The notes under the pieces were generated by a model. The model made no database searches. It worked only from the letters and a program-made list of their open reading frames with translations, and had not been told where the DNA came from. From positions 1,181-65,180 of the forward strand of contig DCTT01000018.1 in NCBI GenBank assembly GCA_002329295.1: 64,000 bases of DNA. The letters are read 5' to 3'. Shown here one piece after another: positions 7,750 to 18,600 of this stretch. Position 1 is the first letter of the stretch, and every line of letters starts with the position of its first letter. A program made the translations under genes and the position numbers. The stretch is from Eubacteriaceae bacterium UBA1433 (GTDB lineage: Bacteria > Bacillota > Clostridia > Eubacteriales > UBA1433).

Positions 7750-8340
7750 TTGAGAAGTTTTTCATCGGATACAAAACGAATATTCGTTCCTACATAGGAA
7801 ACTTGTAAGATATTAAGTGAGGATTTGGTTATATTTTTTTAACTGGAAATGGTTGGGGTTATTTGGAATTTATCGTGTACTCCTGCTAACTTCTATGAAA
7901 AGACAATGTTGATGTTTCTAAATTCTTACTTCAGTAGTGACAGAGTAAATACTATTTTGTCAGGGTTGACGTGGCATAGCTCTAACTGCGATAGTATTAG
8001 CATCGATTGTAAAAGAAGCTGAATATGAAAAACGCTGATTTTTTCTTCAGCTTCTTTTTTTTGTTAAAAAGAAGTGTGGTTTATTATCAGTTTGATGTCT
8101 TTTGAGTATCATTGTTGCATAAAGTTTTTTAGAAGTATTTTTCCTGATTAGCAAAAACATTTTTGTGCGCAAAGTTGAAACGAGACCTTTCTTTTCAGCG
8201 TATTAAGCGCAATTTCTTCAGGCTTAGGAGAATGCATTACGGATTCCAAGTCAAAAAACTTCATATTCACAAAGTCAAGAAAGAAAGCCTTTCCTTTTAG
8301 CGTGGTTTTGGTATAATAAATAAAACAGGAGTGAAATAAA
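7750..8340. other. Intergenic region between nitrilase and ruvA
   Basis: No gene is seen. It contains one strong terminator (8011-8062) and, just before ruvA, a TATAAT-like box at about 8316-8321 with a poor -35 that may serve the ruvA operon. The first 250 bases after the nitrilase stop hold nothing I can identify. Confidence 0.5.
8011..8062 (+). terminator. Strong intrinsic terminator
   Basis: AAAAGAAGCTGAA (8011-8023) pairs with TTCAGCTTCTTTT (8046-8058) and a T run follows. It is the likely end of the nitrilase transcript or of an unseen RNA between 7750 and 8011. Confidence 0.8.
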
Positions 8341-8937
8341 TTGTACGATTATATTCAAGGAAACTTAATTGAGATTGGTGCGGATTACGCAGTCATTGAA
8401 AACGGCGGGATTGGATACAGAATGTCTGTATCTGCCAATGCCGCCTTTGTTTTGCAAGAGACGAAAAACAACGCCAAGCTCTACACACATGTAAAAATCA
8501 GAGATGATGTGCTGGTGATTTACGGATTTATCAGCAAAGCGGAACGGGAACTGTATTTATCGCTCAACACGGTTTCGGGAGTGGGGCCGAAAGCGGCGAT
8601 GGCCATTCTCAGCTATCTTTCGGATAAAGCGATTATAGAGGCAATCCGCAGCGGCGATGCAAAATTGCTCTGTACGGCGCCCGGCATAGGACTCAAAACC
8701 GCTCAGCGCATTATTGTGGATTTAAAAGGCAAGTTTGCGGACTCAAATGATTTTGACGATTTGCCTGTGGGCGTGTTACAGGAAGCGAGCGAGGAGAAAA
8801 TGATTTGTATCGATGCGCTGATCTCTTTGGGATATGATCGAACGACGGCAACTCATATGGTGGAACAAACTTTTCAAAAAGAAGAAACGACACAAAAAAA
8901 TATTTTGAAAGCGCTTGCCAGCGCTGACAGGCTGTAG
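8341..8937 (+). CDS. ruvA: Holliday junction DNA helicase RuvA
   Basis: A 198-residue RuvA. It binds the four-way junction and loads the RuvB motor for branch migration in recombination repair. Domain order is normal: an N-terminal OB-fold starting MYDYIQGNLIEI, a central helix-hairpin-helix pair (LNTVSGVGPKAAMAIL and CTAPGIGLKTAQRII), then a C-terminal domain III (about residues 150-198) for RuvB contact. The start codon is TTG at 8341, chosen because AGGAG lies eight to nine bases before it and the family N-terminus begins there. ruvB follows after 9 bases. Confidence 0.96.
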   Translation: MYDYIQGNLIEIGADYAVIENGGIGYRMSVSANAAFVLQETKNNAKLYTHVKIRDDVLVIYGFISKAERELYLSLNTVSGVGPKAAMAILSYLSDKAIIEAIRSGDAKLLCTAPGIGLKTAQRIIVDLKGKFADSNDFDDLPVGVLQEASEEKMICIDALISLGYDRTTATHMVEQTFQKEETTQKNILKALASADRL

Positions 8938-8946
8938 GGGGTTGTT

Positions 8947-9978
8947 ATGGGAAAAAAAAGGATTGTCACGGCTTCAAAAACGGAGATGGATGCAGACAAT
9001 GAAAAAAGCTTGCGCCCTTCTTCGCTGAAAGAATATATCGGCCAAGAAAAAATTAAAAACAACATGAATGTATTTATCTCGGCAGCAAAGCAACGAGGGG
9101 ATACTTTGGATCATGTGTTGTTTTTTGGCCCGCCCGGCTTGGGAAAAACCACCCTGGCTTATATTGTTGCACATGAAATGGGTGTAAACATCAAAGTAAC
9201 TTCAGGGCCGGCGATCGAAAAGCCGGGAGATTTGGCGGCCATGCTGTCCAACTTGAACAAAGGGGATATTTTGTTCATTGATGAAATTCACAGAATGAAC
9301 AAGGTCGTGGAAGAGGTGCTCTATCCCGCCTTGGAAGACTTTGCTTTGGACATTATTGTCGGAAAAGGACCCGGTGCAAGGTCGATACGGTTGGATCTGC
9401 CTCCCTTTACGCTTATTGGCGCCACAACAAGGGCGGGGTTGCTTTCATCGCCTTTGCGAGATCGCTTTGGCGTAATGTGCAGACTGGAACTGTACAGTCC
9501 CGAAGAATTGCAGGAAATTATTATGCGTTCGGCGAAAATATTGAATGTGGAAATCACCCCTCAGGGAGCGCGCGAACTTGCCTGCAGAAGCAGAGGCACA
9601 CCGCGTATCGCCAACAGAATCCTCAAGCGCGCAAGAGACTTTGTGCAGGTGTTGAATATGAAAATCATTGATGAAAAATCCGCAAAAAAATCGTTGGATT
9701 TCTTGGAAGTGGACGAAAGGGGACTGGACAATAACGATCGGCGGATGCTGCATGCCATTATCGGCTCGTTTGGCGGAGGTCCGGTTGGGTTAGATACACT
9801 GGCGGCGGCAATCGGCGAAGAAAAAGACAACATTGAAGATGTTTATGAACCCTATTTGATTCAAATCGGATTTATTCAAAGAACGCCTCGGGGGCGTGTG
9901 GCAACCCGTCATGCCTATGAGCATTTGCAAATACCATATCAAGAGGGAACGGTTGAAAACGAGCGATTTTTATTATGA
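8947..9978 (+). CDS. ruvB: Holliday junction DNA helicase RuvB
   Basis: A 343-residue AAA+ ATPase that drives branch migration with RuvA. Walker A is GPPGLGKT at residues 61-68, Walker B is DEIH at 112-115, sensor I is in GATTRAG (158-164) and the arginine finger is R171 in SPLRDRFG. The C-terminal winged-helix domain ends with [10 protein letters not shown] as usual. ATG at 8947 follows a GGGGGTTGTT stretch shortly after ruvA. queA starts inside its last codons, so ruvA-ruvB-queA is one operon. Confidence 0.97.
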   Translation: MGKKRIVTASKTEMDADNEKSLRPSSLKEYIGQEKIKNNMNVFISAAKQRGDTLDHVLFFGPPGLGKTTLAYIVAHEMGVNIKVTSGPAIEKPGDLAAMLSNLNKGDILFIDEIHRMNKVVEEVLYPALEDFALDIIVGKGPGARSIRLDLPPFTLIGATTRAGLLSSPLRDRFGVMCRLELYSPEELQEIIMRSAKILNVEITPQGARELACRSRGTPRIANRILKRARDFVQVLNMKIIDEKSAKKSLDFLEVDERGLDNNDRRMLHAIIGSFGGGPVGLDTLAAAIGEEKDNIEDVYEPYLIQIGFIQRTPRGRVATRHAYEHLQIPYQEGTVENERFLL

Positions 9979-10975
9979 ACTCCCCAAAGAATTAATAGCG
10001 CAATATCCTTCGGCACGGCGGGATGAATCTTTATTAATGATTATCAATCGTACAACAGGAGCCATTGCGCATAGGCGGTTTTATGATCTTGTCGATTATC
10101 TGCAAGCGGGAGATTGTCTGGTATTTAACGACTCAAAGGTTATTCGAGCAAGATTGCTCGGAAAAAAACAAACCGGTGCAAAGGTCGAAACATTGCTTAT
10201 CAAGCATATCGAAAAAAATTTTTGGCAAGCTTTGATAAAACCGTTAAAACGTTTAAAAGAAAATGATATAATCATGATAGAGCAGGACTTTCAGGTAAAA
10301 CTTCTGCAAAAAAACTCGGACGGCACCTGTGTTGTGGAGCTCATGGGGCAAAACGACATGGAAGAACAAATCGAGCGCTACGGGAAAATTCCGCTACCGC
10401 CTTATATTGTGGATGACGAGAAAAAATATGACAGATATCAGACGGTTTATGCGAAAAATCCGGGGTCGGTAGCAGCACCCACGGCAGGGCTCCACTTTAG
10501 CCCGAATTTGCTTGACAAACTCAAAGAAAAAAAAATCTCTCAGGCATTTTTGACTTTGCATGTAGGGATAGATACCTTTCGTCCCGTAAAGGAAGAATAT
10601 GTTGAAGAACACAAAATGCATAGAGAATACTATCATATATCAAAGGAAAGTGCAGATGTAATCAATCAAACCAAAGAGAGCGGCGGGCGCATTATCCCGG
10701 TAGGGACTACGGCGATGCGCACACTGGAAGGATGCATGAAGAAGCACGGGAAAATTATTCCGGTGGCTGACAGCACGGACATTTATATTTATCCGCCCTA
10801 TCAATTTCAAATTGCCGATGCACTGATTACGAATTTTCATTTGCCGCAGTCCACGTTGTTAATGCTGGTATCAGCGTTTTATGACAGAGAAAAATTGTTG
10901 GATGCCTATGGCAAAGCGATTGAACAAAAGTATCGTTTCTTCAGTTTCGGAGACGCGATGTTTCTGCATTCATAG
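9953..10975 (+). CDS. queA: S-adenosylmethionine:tRNA ribosyltransferase-isomerase QueA
   Basis: A 340-residue QueA, which transfers ribose from SAM to preQ1 in tRNA to make epoxyqueuosine. I place the start at TTG 9953 ([17 protein letters not shown]), because AAGAGGGA lies just before it and family members begin at this point; the frame stays open further upstream but runs into ruvB. Conserved segments include [24 protein letters not shown] and GTTAMRTLE. It overlaps ruvB by 26 bases. A tgt gene often follows queA; here an unrelated aminotransferase follows instead. Confidence 0.95.
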   Translation: MKTSDFYYELPKELIAQYPSARRDESLLMIINRTTGAIAHRRFYDLVDYLQAGDCLVFNDSKVIRARLLGKKQTGAKVETLLIKHIEKNFWQALIKPLKRLKENDIIMIEQDFQVKLLQKNSDGTCVVELMGQNDMEEQIERYGKIPLPPYIVDDEKKYDRYQTVYAKNPGSVAAPTAGLHFSPNLLDKLKEKKISQAFLTLHVGIDTFRPVKEEYVEEHKMHREYYHISKESADVINQTKESGGRIIPVGTTAMRTLEGCMKKHGKIIPVADSTDIYIYPPYQFQIADALITNFHLPQSTLLMLVSAFYDREKLLDAYGKAIEQKYRFFSFGDAMFLHS

Positions 10976-11013
10976 ATGATTTTATATATAATTGATGCAA
11001 AGGAGAGAGAAAG

Positions 11014-12213
11014 ATGCAACCGATTCGAACATGCAAAAACTTACAAACTATTACACCTTCCATGACACTGGCCATTACGGCAAAGGCAAAACAGTTGCGA
11101 GCCGAGGGCAAAGATGTCATTGGCTTTGGCGCAGGAGAACCTGATTTTGATACCCCTGAGGCTATTAAACAAGCGGGGATTGCCGCCATTGAAGCGAATT
11201 TTACACGCTATACGGAAGTAAACGGCACCATGGCATTGCGCAAACTGATTTGTAAAAAGTTTCAAGAAGAAAACGGACTGGACTATGAGCCGAAGAACAT
11301 CATTGTCAACAGCGGTGCAAAACACAGTTTATATGTTGCGCTTTCTGCCATATTAAATCAGGGGGAAGAAGTGATTGTCCCCGTCCCTTATTGGGTCAGT
11401 TATCCGGAAATGGTGAAAATTGCCGGTGGAGTACCTGTATATGTACAGACAACGGCAGAAAACGGATTTAAAGTAACGGCGCAAGACTTGCAAAATGCAT
11501 TGAGCGAAAAAACAAAAGCCATTATGCTCAACTCGCCGTCAAACCCGACCGGAAGTGTATATTCGAGAGAAGAGCTGCAAGTGGTTGCTGATTTTGCGGT
11601 AAAAAATAATATCATCGTGCTCTCCGACGAGATTTATGAAAGCATTATTTATGACGGGGCAGAACATGTCAGCATTGCACAGCTGGGCGAAGAAATCAAA
11701 AAGAACACCATTGTCATCAACGGGCTTTCAAAGACCTATGCCATGACGGGATGGCGCGTTGGGTATACGGCGGCAGAAGAAGACATTATCAAGGCCATGA
11801 GCAGCATTCAAGGGCATACCGTGTCGCACCCTGCTTCTATATCACAAAAAGCCGGAGAAGCCGCCATGACATTGGATAAAAAAATTATCGAAGATATGGT
11901 GAGACAGTACGATGAACGACGACGATTTATGATGCGCTATATTGATGAAAATATTCCGATGTTTTCATATATCAAACCGGAAGGCGCTTTTTATCTGTAT
12001 GTGGATATTTCCAAAACATTCGGAAAAACCTACAAGGGCAAAGAAGTAAACTGTGCATTGGATTTTGCCGGTGTACTCCTGGAAGAATCTTTGGTTGCGG
12101 TGATTCCCGGTGAAGGTTTTGGCACCAAAGAATTTATTCGTTTGTCTTATGCAACATCCATGAAAAACATTGAAGAAGGATTGAAAAGAATCAGAGATTT
12201 TGTAGCACAATGA
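11014..12213 (+). CDS. aspB: Class I/II pyridoxal-phosphate aminotransferase (aspartate type)
   Basis: A 399-residue fold-type I aminotransferase. The Schiff-base lysine is K240 in NGLSKTYAMTGWRVGY; N177 in SPSNPTG and D205/Y208 in SDEIYE are cofactor ligands. FGAGEPDFDTP near the N-terminus and the overall length match bacterial aspartate aminotransferases of the subgroup Ib. These exchange amino groups between aspartate or related acids and 2-oxoglutarate. ATG at 11014 follows AAAGGAGAGA. It is 38 bases after queA and 18 bases before purB; transcription with purB is likely. Exact substrate within the class is not certain. Confidence 0.85.
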   Translation: MQPIRTCKNLQTITPSMTLAITAKAKQLRAEGKDVIGFGAGEPDFDTPEAIKQAGIAAIEANFTRYTEVNGTMALRKLICKKFQEENGLDYEPKNIIVNSGAKHSLYVALSAILNQGEEVIVPVPYWVSYPEMVKIAGGVPVYVQTTAENGFKVTAQDLQNALSEKTKAIMLNSPSNPTGSVYSREELQVVADFAVKNNIIVLSDEIYESIIYDGAEHVSIAQLGEEIKKNTIVINGLSKTYAMTGWRVGYTAAEEDIIKAMSSIQGHTVSHPASISQKAGEAAMTLDKKIIEDMVRQYDERRRFMMRYIDENIPMFSYIKPEGAFYLYVDISKTFGKTYKGKEVNCALDFAGVLLEESLVAVIPGEGFGTKEFIRLSYATSMKNIEEGLKRIRDFVAQ

Positions 12214-12231
12214 AATGATTTGAGGTAATGT

Positions 12232-13659
12232 ATGACAGAGCAATATGTAAGTCCGCTGAGCGAAAGATATGCATCTAAGGAAATGTTGCGCATTTTTTCT
12301 GCAGACAACAAGTTTTCCACCTGGCGTAAGCTGTGGGTGGCTCTGGCGGTTGCCCAAAAAGAGTTGGGTCTTCCTGTCACGGAAGAACAAATCGCACAAA
12401 TGAAAGCGCATATTGATGATATTGATTATGAGAAAGCGGCGCAATACGAACAAACATTTAAGCATGACGTGATGGCGCATGTGCATACCTATGGAGAAGC
12501 GGCGCCCAAGGCAAAGGCGATTATTCATTTGGGCGCCACAAGCGCTTATGTAGGTGACAATGCGGATTTGATAATGTATCGCCAAGGGCTGAAGTTGGTC
12601 TATGAGAAAGTTCTGTTGTTAATGGAGCGTATGAAAGATTTTGCGCTTCAATATGCAGATTTGCCCACATTGGGTTATACACATTTTCAGCCGGCTCAGT
12701 TGACTACTGTAGGCAAACGTGCAAGTTTGTGGTTATATGATTTGGTGTTGGATACGGAACAAATTCGTTTTACGCTGGATTCTTTTCGTCTGTTGGGCGT
12801 AAAAGGTACCACGGGTACACAGGCAAGCTTTATGAGTTTGTTTGAAAATGACGAGGAGAAGGTGCTGGCTCTTGAAAAATCAGTGGAAAAGCAAATGGGC
12901 TTTGAAGCGTCCTTTGCGGTTACAGGGCAAACTTATCCTCGCAAATTTGATTCTCGTATTTTGTATTGTTTGAGTGATATTGCACAGTCCTTACACAAAT
13001 GCGCTACGGATATTCGGTTATTACAACACCTCAAAGAAATAGAAGAGCCCTTTGGCAAGAAACAGATCGGCTCTTCGGCCATGGCCTATAAGCGCAATCC
13101 TATGAAGTGTGAGCGCATTTGTTCATTGGCAAGATATATTCTCACCAGCGCTATGAATCCGCAACTGACTGCATCGGTGCAATGGTTTGAGCGAACTTTG
13201 GATGACAGCGCCAATAGACGGATTTGTATTCCGGAGGCGTTCTTGGCTGCAGATGCTATTTTAAATTTGGCCATCAATGTATTTGATGGTCTGGTTGTCA
13301 ACGAAAAAGTGATTGAAAGTCATATTCGACAAGAGCTGCCTTTTATGTTGACAGAAAATATGATTATGGAAAGTGTAAAGCATGGAGCAGACAGGCAAGA
13401 GGTTCATGAGCGCATTCGCGTATTGAGTATGGAGGCGGCAGAACAGGTAAAAGTTTATGGTAAAGAAAATGACTTGCTGCAGCGCATTGCAAAGGATGAC
13501 TTGATAAAGTTGGACGAAGCACAATTGGAGAAAATGACGGATCCGAGTCTTTATGTAGGACGTTCAGGCAACCAGGTGCGTGAATTCATCAATCAGAAAG
13601 TGTTGCCTTTATTAAAAAAACTCGACAAAACGACAAAGATTGAACAGCCAAAAGTTTGA
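12232..13659 (+). CDS. purB: Adenylosuccinate lyase PurB
   Basis: A 475-residue member of the fumarase/aspartase superfamily. It acts twice in purine synthesis, on SAICAR and on adenylosuccinate, releasing fumarate. The flexible signature loop is SSAMAYKRNP at 281-290 with the catalytic serine; KHDVMAH (77-83) and GATSAYVGDN (101-110) are the other active-site segments and GYTHFQPAQ is at 148-156. It is preceded closely by the aspartate aminotransferase, which could help supply the aspartate used in the same pathway. A strong terminator follows. Confidence 0.95.
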   Translation: MTEQYVSPLSERYASKEMLRIFSADNKFSTWRKLWVALAVAQKELGLPVTEEQIAQMKAHIDDIDYEKAAQYEQTFKHDVMAHVHTYGEAAPKAKAIIHLGATSAYVGDNADLIMYRQGLKLVYEKVLLLMERMKDFALQYADLPTLGYTHFQPAQLTTVGKRASLWLYDLVLDTEQIRFTLDSFRLLGVKGTTGTQASFMSLFENDEEKVLALEKSVEKQMGFEASFAVTGQTYPRKFDSRILYCLSDIAQSLHKCATDIRLLQHLKEIEEPFGKKQIGSSAMAYKRNPMKCERICSLARYILTSAMNPQLTASVQWFERTLDDSANRRICIPEAFLAADAILNLAINVFDGLVVNEKVIESHIRQELPFMLTENMIMESVKHGADRQEVHERIRVLSMEAAEQVKVYGKENDLLQRIAKDDLIKLDEAQLEKMTDPSLYVGRSGNQVREFINQKVLPLLKKLDKTTKIEQPKV

Positions 13660-13683
13660 TGGCCGAATGATAAAAAAAGAATG

Positions 13684-13719
13684 AACACATAGCCATGTTG
13701 TATAGGCTATGTGTTTTTC
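13684..13719 (+). terminator. Terminator after purB
   Basis: AACACATAGCC (13684-13694) pairs with GGCTATGTGTT (13705-13715), followed by a T run. It ends the aminotransferase-purB transcript. Confidence 0.9.
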
Positions 13720-13742
13720 TTTAGAAAAGAATCATAAAGGGG

Positions 13743-13771
13743 TTGATTTTTTATTTCAAAAGCAGTATACT
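13743..13771 (+). promoter_or_regulatory. Promoter of the DUF4358 lipoprotein gene
   Basis: TTGATT (13743-13748), 17-base spacer, TATACT (13766-13771), about 58 bases before the start codon. Confidence 0.65.
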
Positions 13772-13828
13772 TTAATTGTTACAAAATAGTTACAAATCAG
13801 ATACACTTTATATAACTGGGGGAAGTTT

Positions 13829-14302
13829 ATGAAACGCGTTTTGACGGCATTTGTGGGCACAGCGGTTCTGATTCTTATCTTGGTTCTTTCTTTGGTTTCC
13901 TGTAAAAAGGCGGAACCTGCTTTGAAAATTGTCGATCTCGATCTTTTGAAAGAAGAAGTGAGCGCTACGATGAATATATCGATGCCTGTGGAAATTGACG
14001 AGAATATGCTGCGATCACAATATGCAATCAGTGCAAACCAGATAGAAAAATTCAGCGGCATTACTTCGGCAACGATGACTAACGCTGATACGTTTTTAGC
14101 CGTTATGGCAAAAGAAGGAAATACGGCGGTCATAGAAAGTGCATTCGAAAAACGAATCGAAGATATCAGACAGTCTTTCGCCAATAATTTGGAGGCGAAA
14201 AAGTTGGAAAACGCAAAAATTATCAAAAAAGACGATTATGTATTTTTGGTTATCACTGATAAGCCCAAAGAAGTAGAAAAAATCATTAACAGCCGTTTTT
14301 AA
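13829..14302 (+). CDS. DUF4358 domain lipoprotein
   Basis: A 157-residue secreted lipoprotein. A basic start (MKR) and hydrophobic core are followed by the lipobox LVSC with the lipidated cysteine at C25. The mature part fits DUF4358, a family frequent in Clostridia: a predicted regulatory stretch (YAISANQIEKFSGITS), an AVMAKEGN strand, a long helix and a final KIIKKDDYVFLVI strand. Function is not known. The gene has its own promoter and terminator. Confidence 0.75.
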   Translation: MKRVLTAFVGTAVLILILVLSLVSCKKAEPALKIVDLDLLKEEVSATMNISMPVEIDENMLRSQYAISANQIEKFSGITSATMTNADTFLAVMAKEGNTAVIESAFEKRIEDIRQSFANNLEAKKLENAKIIKKDDYVFLVITDKPKEVEKIINSRF

Positions 14303-14318
14303 ACGGATATGGATATGG

Positions 14319-14351
14319 ATACGTCTCGGCGCAAGCGAGGCGTATTTTTTT
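14319..14351 (+). terminator. Terminator after the DUF4358 lipoprotein
   Basis: ATACGTCTCG and CGAGGCGTAT pair around GCGCAAG with one mismatch and are followed by seven T. Confidence 0.85.
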
Positions 14352-14379
14352 ATAAAGAAACGATTTATATGAATTTCAG

Positions 14380-14408
14380 TTGTGAAATGATTTCAAATCG
14401 ACTATGAT
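14380..14408 (+). promoter_or_regulatory. Promoter of the isocitrate dehydrogenase-family gene
   Basis: TTGTGA (14380-14385), 17-base spacer, TATGAT (14403-14408), ending 33 bases before the chosen start codon. Confidence 0.6.
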
Positions 14409-14441
14409 ATAAGCAATATGTTAAAACGAAGGGAAGCAATT

Positions 14442-15587
14442 ATGAGTACAGAAAAATTAGAAAAACACATGAAAAAAATCATCGATTCACAATATCAACG
14501 CATTGAAAAAATGAAAGAAGAGAAAGATTTTATTGATTATACAACACTGCGCCCTATTGTTGTAGGCCTTATAGGCGGGGACGGGATCGGGCCTTATATA
14601 ACAGAGCACACTTATCAAGTGTTAAAAGTCCTTTTACAAGAAGAAATAAATGCGGGCAAAATCGTTTTTCGAACCATTGACGGCTTGACAATTGAAAACA
14701 GAGTGCAGGCAGAAAAAGCCATTCCCGATGATGTGTTGCAAGAAATCAAGGCTTGTCATGTGTTGCTCAAAGGACCTACTACCACACCTAGAGCGGGTGA
14801 TAAGTGGAAAAATATTGAGAGCGCCAACGTGGCTATGCGCAGAGAATTGGATTTGTTTGCAAATATTCGACCGGTTAGAGTGCCGGAAGAAGGAATCGAT
14901 TGGGTGTTTTATCGTGAAAATACGGAAGGGTCTTATATTTTGGGCAGCCAGGGAATTTGCTTGGATGATGAACTGTGCATCGATTTTACCGTGACCACAA
15001 AGGAGGGCAGTGATCGCATTTTGCGCGCGGCTTTTGACTATGCAAGCAAGTCCGGAAAAAACAGGGTAACGGCAGTAACAAAGGCGAATATTATCAAGGC
15101 CACCGATGGAAAATTTTTGGAACAGGCGAAAATCATCGCCAAAGAATATCCTGCCGTTGTATTTGATGACTGGTATGTGGATATTATGGCGGCCAAGTTG
15201 CTGGACACAAAGCGAAGGGATCAGTTTAAAGTCATTGTTTTGCCCAATCTTTACGGTGATATTTTGACCGACGAGGCTGCTGAACTGCAGGGAGGCGTTG
15301 GCACGGCAGGAAGCGCCAATGTGGGCAAAAAATATGCGATGTTTGAGGCGATTCACGGTTCGGCGCCGAGGATGGTAGAAGAAGGCAGAGCCGCTTATGC
15401 CGATCCTTCCAGCATGATGCGCGCAGCGGTGATGATGTTGGAACACATCGGTTTTACGCAAAAAGCAAAGCAACTTTCTTCTGCATTGGATCAAGCGGTG
15501 ATATTTGAAAAGAAAGTGAAAATCACAGGTCGAGAAGATGGAGCAACCTCTGAAGAATTTTCCGAATATGTGATGAGTCTTATGTGA
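14442..15587 (+). CDS. Isocitrate/isopropylmalate dehydrogenase family protein (probable NAD-type IDH)
   Basis: A 381-residue beta-decarboxylating dehydrogenase. ATG 14442 is chosen because GAAGGGA precedes it; an ATG eight codons upstream has no ribosome site. GGDGIGP is the N-terminal hallmark, LKGPTTTP the phosphorylation-loop region, and VLPNLYGDILTDEAA carries the metal-binding aspartates. EAIHGSAP is the cofactor-specificity segment. The enzyme oxidatively decarboxylates isocitrate or a homologue; length and loop style favour an isocitrate dehydrogenase over 3-isopropylmalate dehydrogenase. No aconitase, citrate synthase or leu genes are nearby, so context does not decide. A role supplying 2-oxoglutarate for glutamate synthesis is inferred. 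Confidence 0.8.
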   Translation: MSTEKLEKHMKKIIDSQYQRIEKMKEEKDFIDYTTLRPIVVGLIGGDGIGPYITEHTYQVLKVLLQEEINAGKIVFRTIDGLTIENRVQAEKAIPDDVLQEIKACHVLLKGPTTTPRAGDKWKNIESANVAMRRELDLFANIRPVRVPEEGIDWVFYRENTEGSYILGSQGICLDDELCIDFTVTTKEGSDRILRAAFDYASKSGKNRVTAVTKANIIKATDGKFLEQAKIIAKEYPAVVFDDWYVDIMAAKLLDTKRRDQFKVIVLPNLYGDILTDEAAELQGGVGTAGSANVGKKYAMFEAIHGSAPRMVEEGRAAYADPSSMMRAAVMMLEHIGFTQKAKQLSSALDQAVIFEKKVKITGREDGATSEEFSEYVMSLM

Positions 15588-15619
15588 AAAAAATGCTTTT
15601 ATGCGAGGTAGAATAAAAT

Positions 15620-15656
15620 AAAAAAACCTTACCCGATATCGGATAAGGTTTTTTTT
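15620..15656. terminator. Bidirectional terminator between IDH and the PBP gene
   Basis: AAAACCTTA and TAAGGTTTT form a stem with an inner CCGATATCGG palindrome and have A runs on one side and T runs on the other. It serves two converging genes. Confidence 0.9.
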
Positions 15657-15673
15657 GATATTCTATTGGGCTC

Positions 15674-18600
15674 TTACGGTTGAACTACTTTTACGGTCAA
15701 GGTTGCAGTTCCGGTTTTACCCAAAGAGTTGGTAACGGAATATATAACGGAATATGTGCCAGGTTGATCGACATTTACAGCGGAAGAATTAATGCTTACG
15801 TTGCCGAAAGGAATATTGCCATCGGTTCCGTCCGTTACCGAATAGATAAATGTAGTAAAATCAGGTAACGGACCGCCCTTATTTACGGTGGTAGAAGTAG
15901 GATTCAATACAATCACAGGAACGGTAATCACCGTTGTTTTCACGGTAACGTTAACCGAAGTGGAAAACGCTGAGCCATGCGGGTCGGTATAGGTAACGGT
16001 AATGACGGCGTTACCGCCTTTTTTGCCCTTGACAGTGACATTGTTGCCGGAAATGGAGACAGAAGCCACGTTGTTGTTGCTTGTGCCGGCAGAAAGATTT
16101 GTTAAACCTGATACCTGACCTCCGATAGCATTGGTGCCCTGAACAGTAAAGGTGACGGTGTCGTTTTGATTAACGGTGACATCATTGGGCGCGGAACCAC
16201 CGTAGTACAAATCAATGGCAGCCACAGAGCTGGCATTATGAATCGGGCAGTTTTCTGCCTCGCCCTCGGCAGGGAAATAGACAACATCCTGCTCATTTGC
16301 CGGTACAAAAGTGGGGTTCAGCGCCTTTACGCCTGCAGGGAATCGTGAGTCAGGTTTCACAATAACGACTTTTTTGGTGACCAAATCAGGGGGGCAATAT
16401 TGCGTTGCCGTTTTGCCGGAAACGTTGCAAAGAACCAGTTCCTGGTGAAAGTCATCCGGTTCGCTTGGCACGGTACCTGCAATAAACATTTCAGTGTATA
16501 CCCTTGAGCCGCGAGGGTCTCTTGAAGAAAGTTCGGTAGGTAATTTGCCGGATACGTTGTCAACGGCTGCTGTTACGATATTATCGGGACGAGCAGGAAA
16601 ACTGCCGGAAGAAAGACCTTTTGCGGAATGGATTTCGCGCATATTCACTTCCCACATATAAGCGGGACCGGGCTTGCTGCCGCCAAAAATACCGATATTG
16701 AGTGTGTAGGTTTGACCGTTTGCGATTACCTTATTTTCATCATATCCATACCAAACAGCACCGGTGTAATAGGGGGTATAGCCACAGAAATATGCGTGGC
16801 GCCGTTCGTCGGTGGTTCCTGTTTTGCCTGCTACGGGAATGCCGGAAATGCTGATTGATGTTGTGCCGCCGCGTACAACCATTTGCAATACGTCAGTAAT
16901 CAAATAGGATGTAGCCGGCGAGAAAACCTGCGTTTTTTCTGCTTTGTTTTCAAAGAGTAAATTTCCTTCGCGGTCATAGACGGCAGTATATAAAAGCGGG
17001 TCGGTTCTAATGCCTTGATTTGGGAAGGTGGTAAAAGCCGCAGCCATGACCAAAGGCGTTTGACCACGGGTGTATCCTCCTAAGGACAATGCCGCTGCGC
17101 CATAATCGGATTCTTCCAATTCTAAGCCCAGTTTAAGCGCATAGGACGAAGAGGTTTCAACACCTACCAGATACCAGGCTTGAGCGGCAACTAAGTTCAG
17201 AGATTTGGCCAGCCCGTTGCGCACGGTTGTCATCCCTGATTGTCCGCCGCCGGAGTTGGTAGGTTTCCAGCCCCCTGCATTGATGCGCACATCATCGAAA
17301 GTAGTTGCCAGTGTCAGTACGCCGGTATCAAGACCCGGACCATATACGGTCAGCGGTTTGGTGGAAGAACCGACCTGAAATTTGCGTGTGGCGCGATTGA
17401 GAGAAAGGCTTGCTGTTTTTTCTCGTCCGCCGATCAGGCCGGCAACATATCCTGTCTGATTATCAATGACCACCATGGCGCATTGCGGGATATAATTGAC
17501 CGTTTCACCGGTGGCAGCGGATTTTGCTGCGCTAGCAGCACGCGCTGTTGAGCTCTGAGAAGGAAAGAGTCTGCTGTTAGAAGCATTTTTTTCTAAGATG
17601 CTTTGAATTTGCGGATCCAAGGTAGAATGAATCACCAATCCGCCGTTAAGCAATGTATCTTGAGCCGATTCCTGCGTGTAACCATATTTGTTGACCATGT
17701 CTTTTAACAGTTGTTCGTAAAGCGCATCGGTGAAATATGAATATACGGTACTGGACGCGCTCTCAGGCCTAAGTCCTACATTGCCGGAGTCGATTTGCTG
17801 GATGGCAATATCATATTCGGCTTTTACAATATATTTTAATTCGAGCATTTTATTTAAAACGAGCTTGGCTCGCTCGGCATTTTTGGGGTTGAGCGGATAA
17901 TATTTGTTGCCGGCTTCATCTGTTGCGGAAACAATATAGCTGACATTGTCTTCGGTGTTGGTTTCCAGAACAAAAGGCAAATATATGCTTGGAGCCTGAG
18001 GCATGGCAGCCAATACGGCTGATTGTGCCAAGGTAAGCTCAGAACAAGGTTTGTCGAAAAAAGTATTGGACGCTGACTCAATGCCCCATGCCCAGGCAAA
18101 ATTGATTTTATTTAAGTAAGCTGCCAAAATTTGATCTTTGGTCAACATGTTTTCAAGTTCTATGGACAATTTCCATTCCATAACTTTTCGTTGAATCCTT
18201 TTGACATCGCTCAAATGGGTGCCCTTGATTAGTTGTTGGGTAATGGTGCTTCCGCCCGGACCGGAGAGAGAGCGTTTTTTTACTATATTCAAAACAGCCC
18301 TGGTAATTCCTTTCAAGTCAATGCCTTGATGGGTATAAAAACGCTCGTCTTCAATTGCAATGAATGCAAACTGCACTTGTTCGGGGATTTGGTCAATGCC
18401 AACGGCTTTGCGCTTTTCTTTTCCCTGGAGTTCCTGATAAAAATGACCGTCTTTATCAACGATGATGGAGGATTCAATGTATTTAAGATTTTCTAAATCG
18501 ATATCGGGCGCTGTGGCAATCCAATAAAAACCGAAAAAGGAAAGAATGGTGCCGCCAAGCAAAATCAAAGCGAAACCAGCTACTGCAATCAGTTGAATGA

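Noticed and set aside
14634..15494. 286-codon minus-strand frame
   Set aside because: Antisense to the isocitrate dehydrogenase-family gene, with Cys/Phe/His-rich shadow composition and no start signals.
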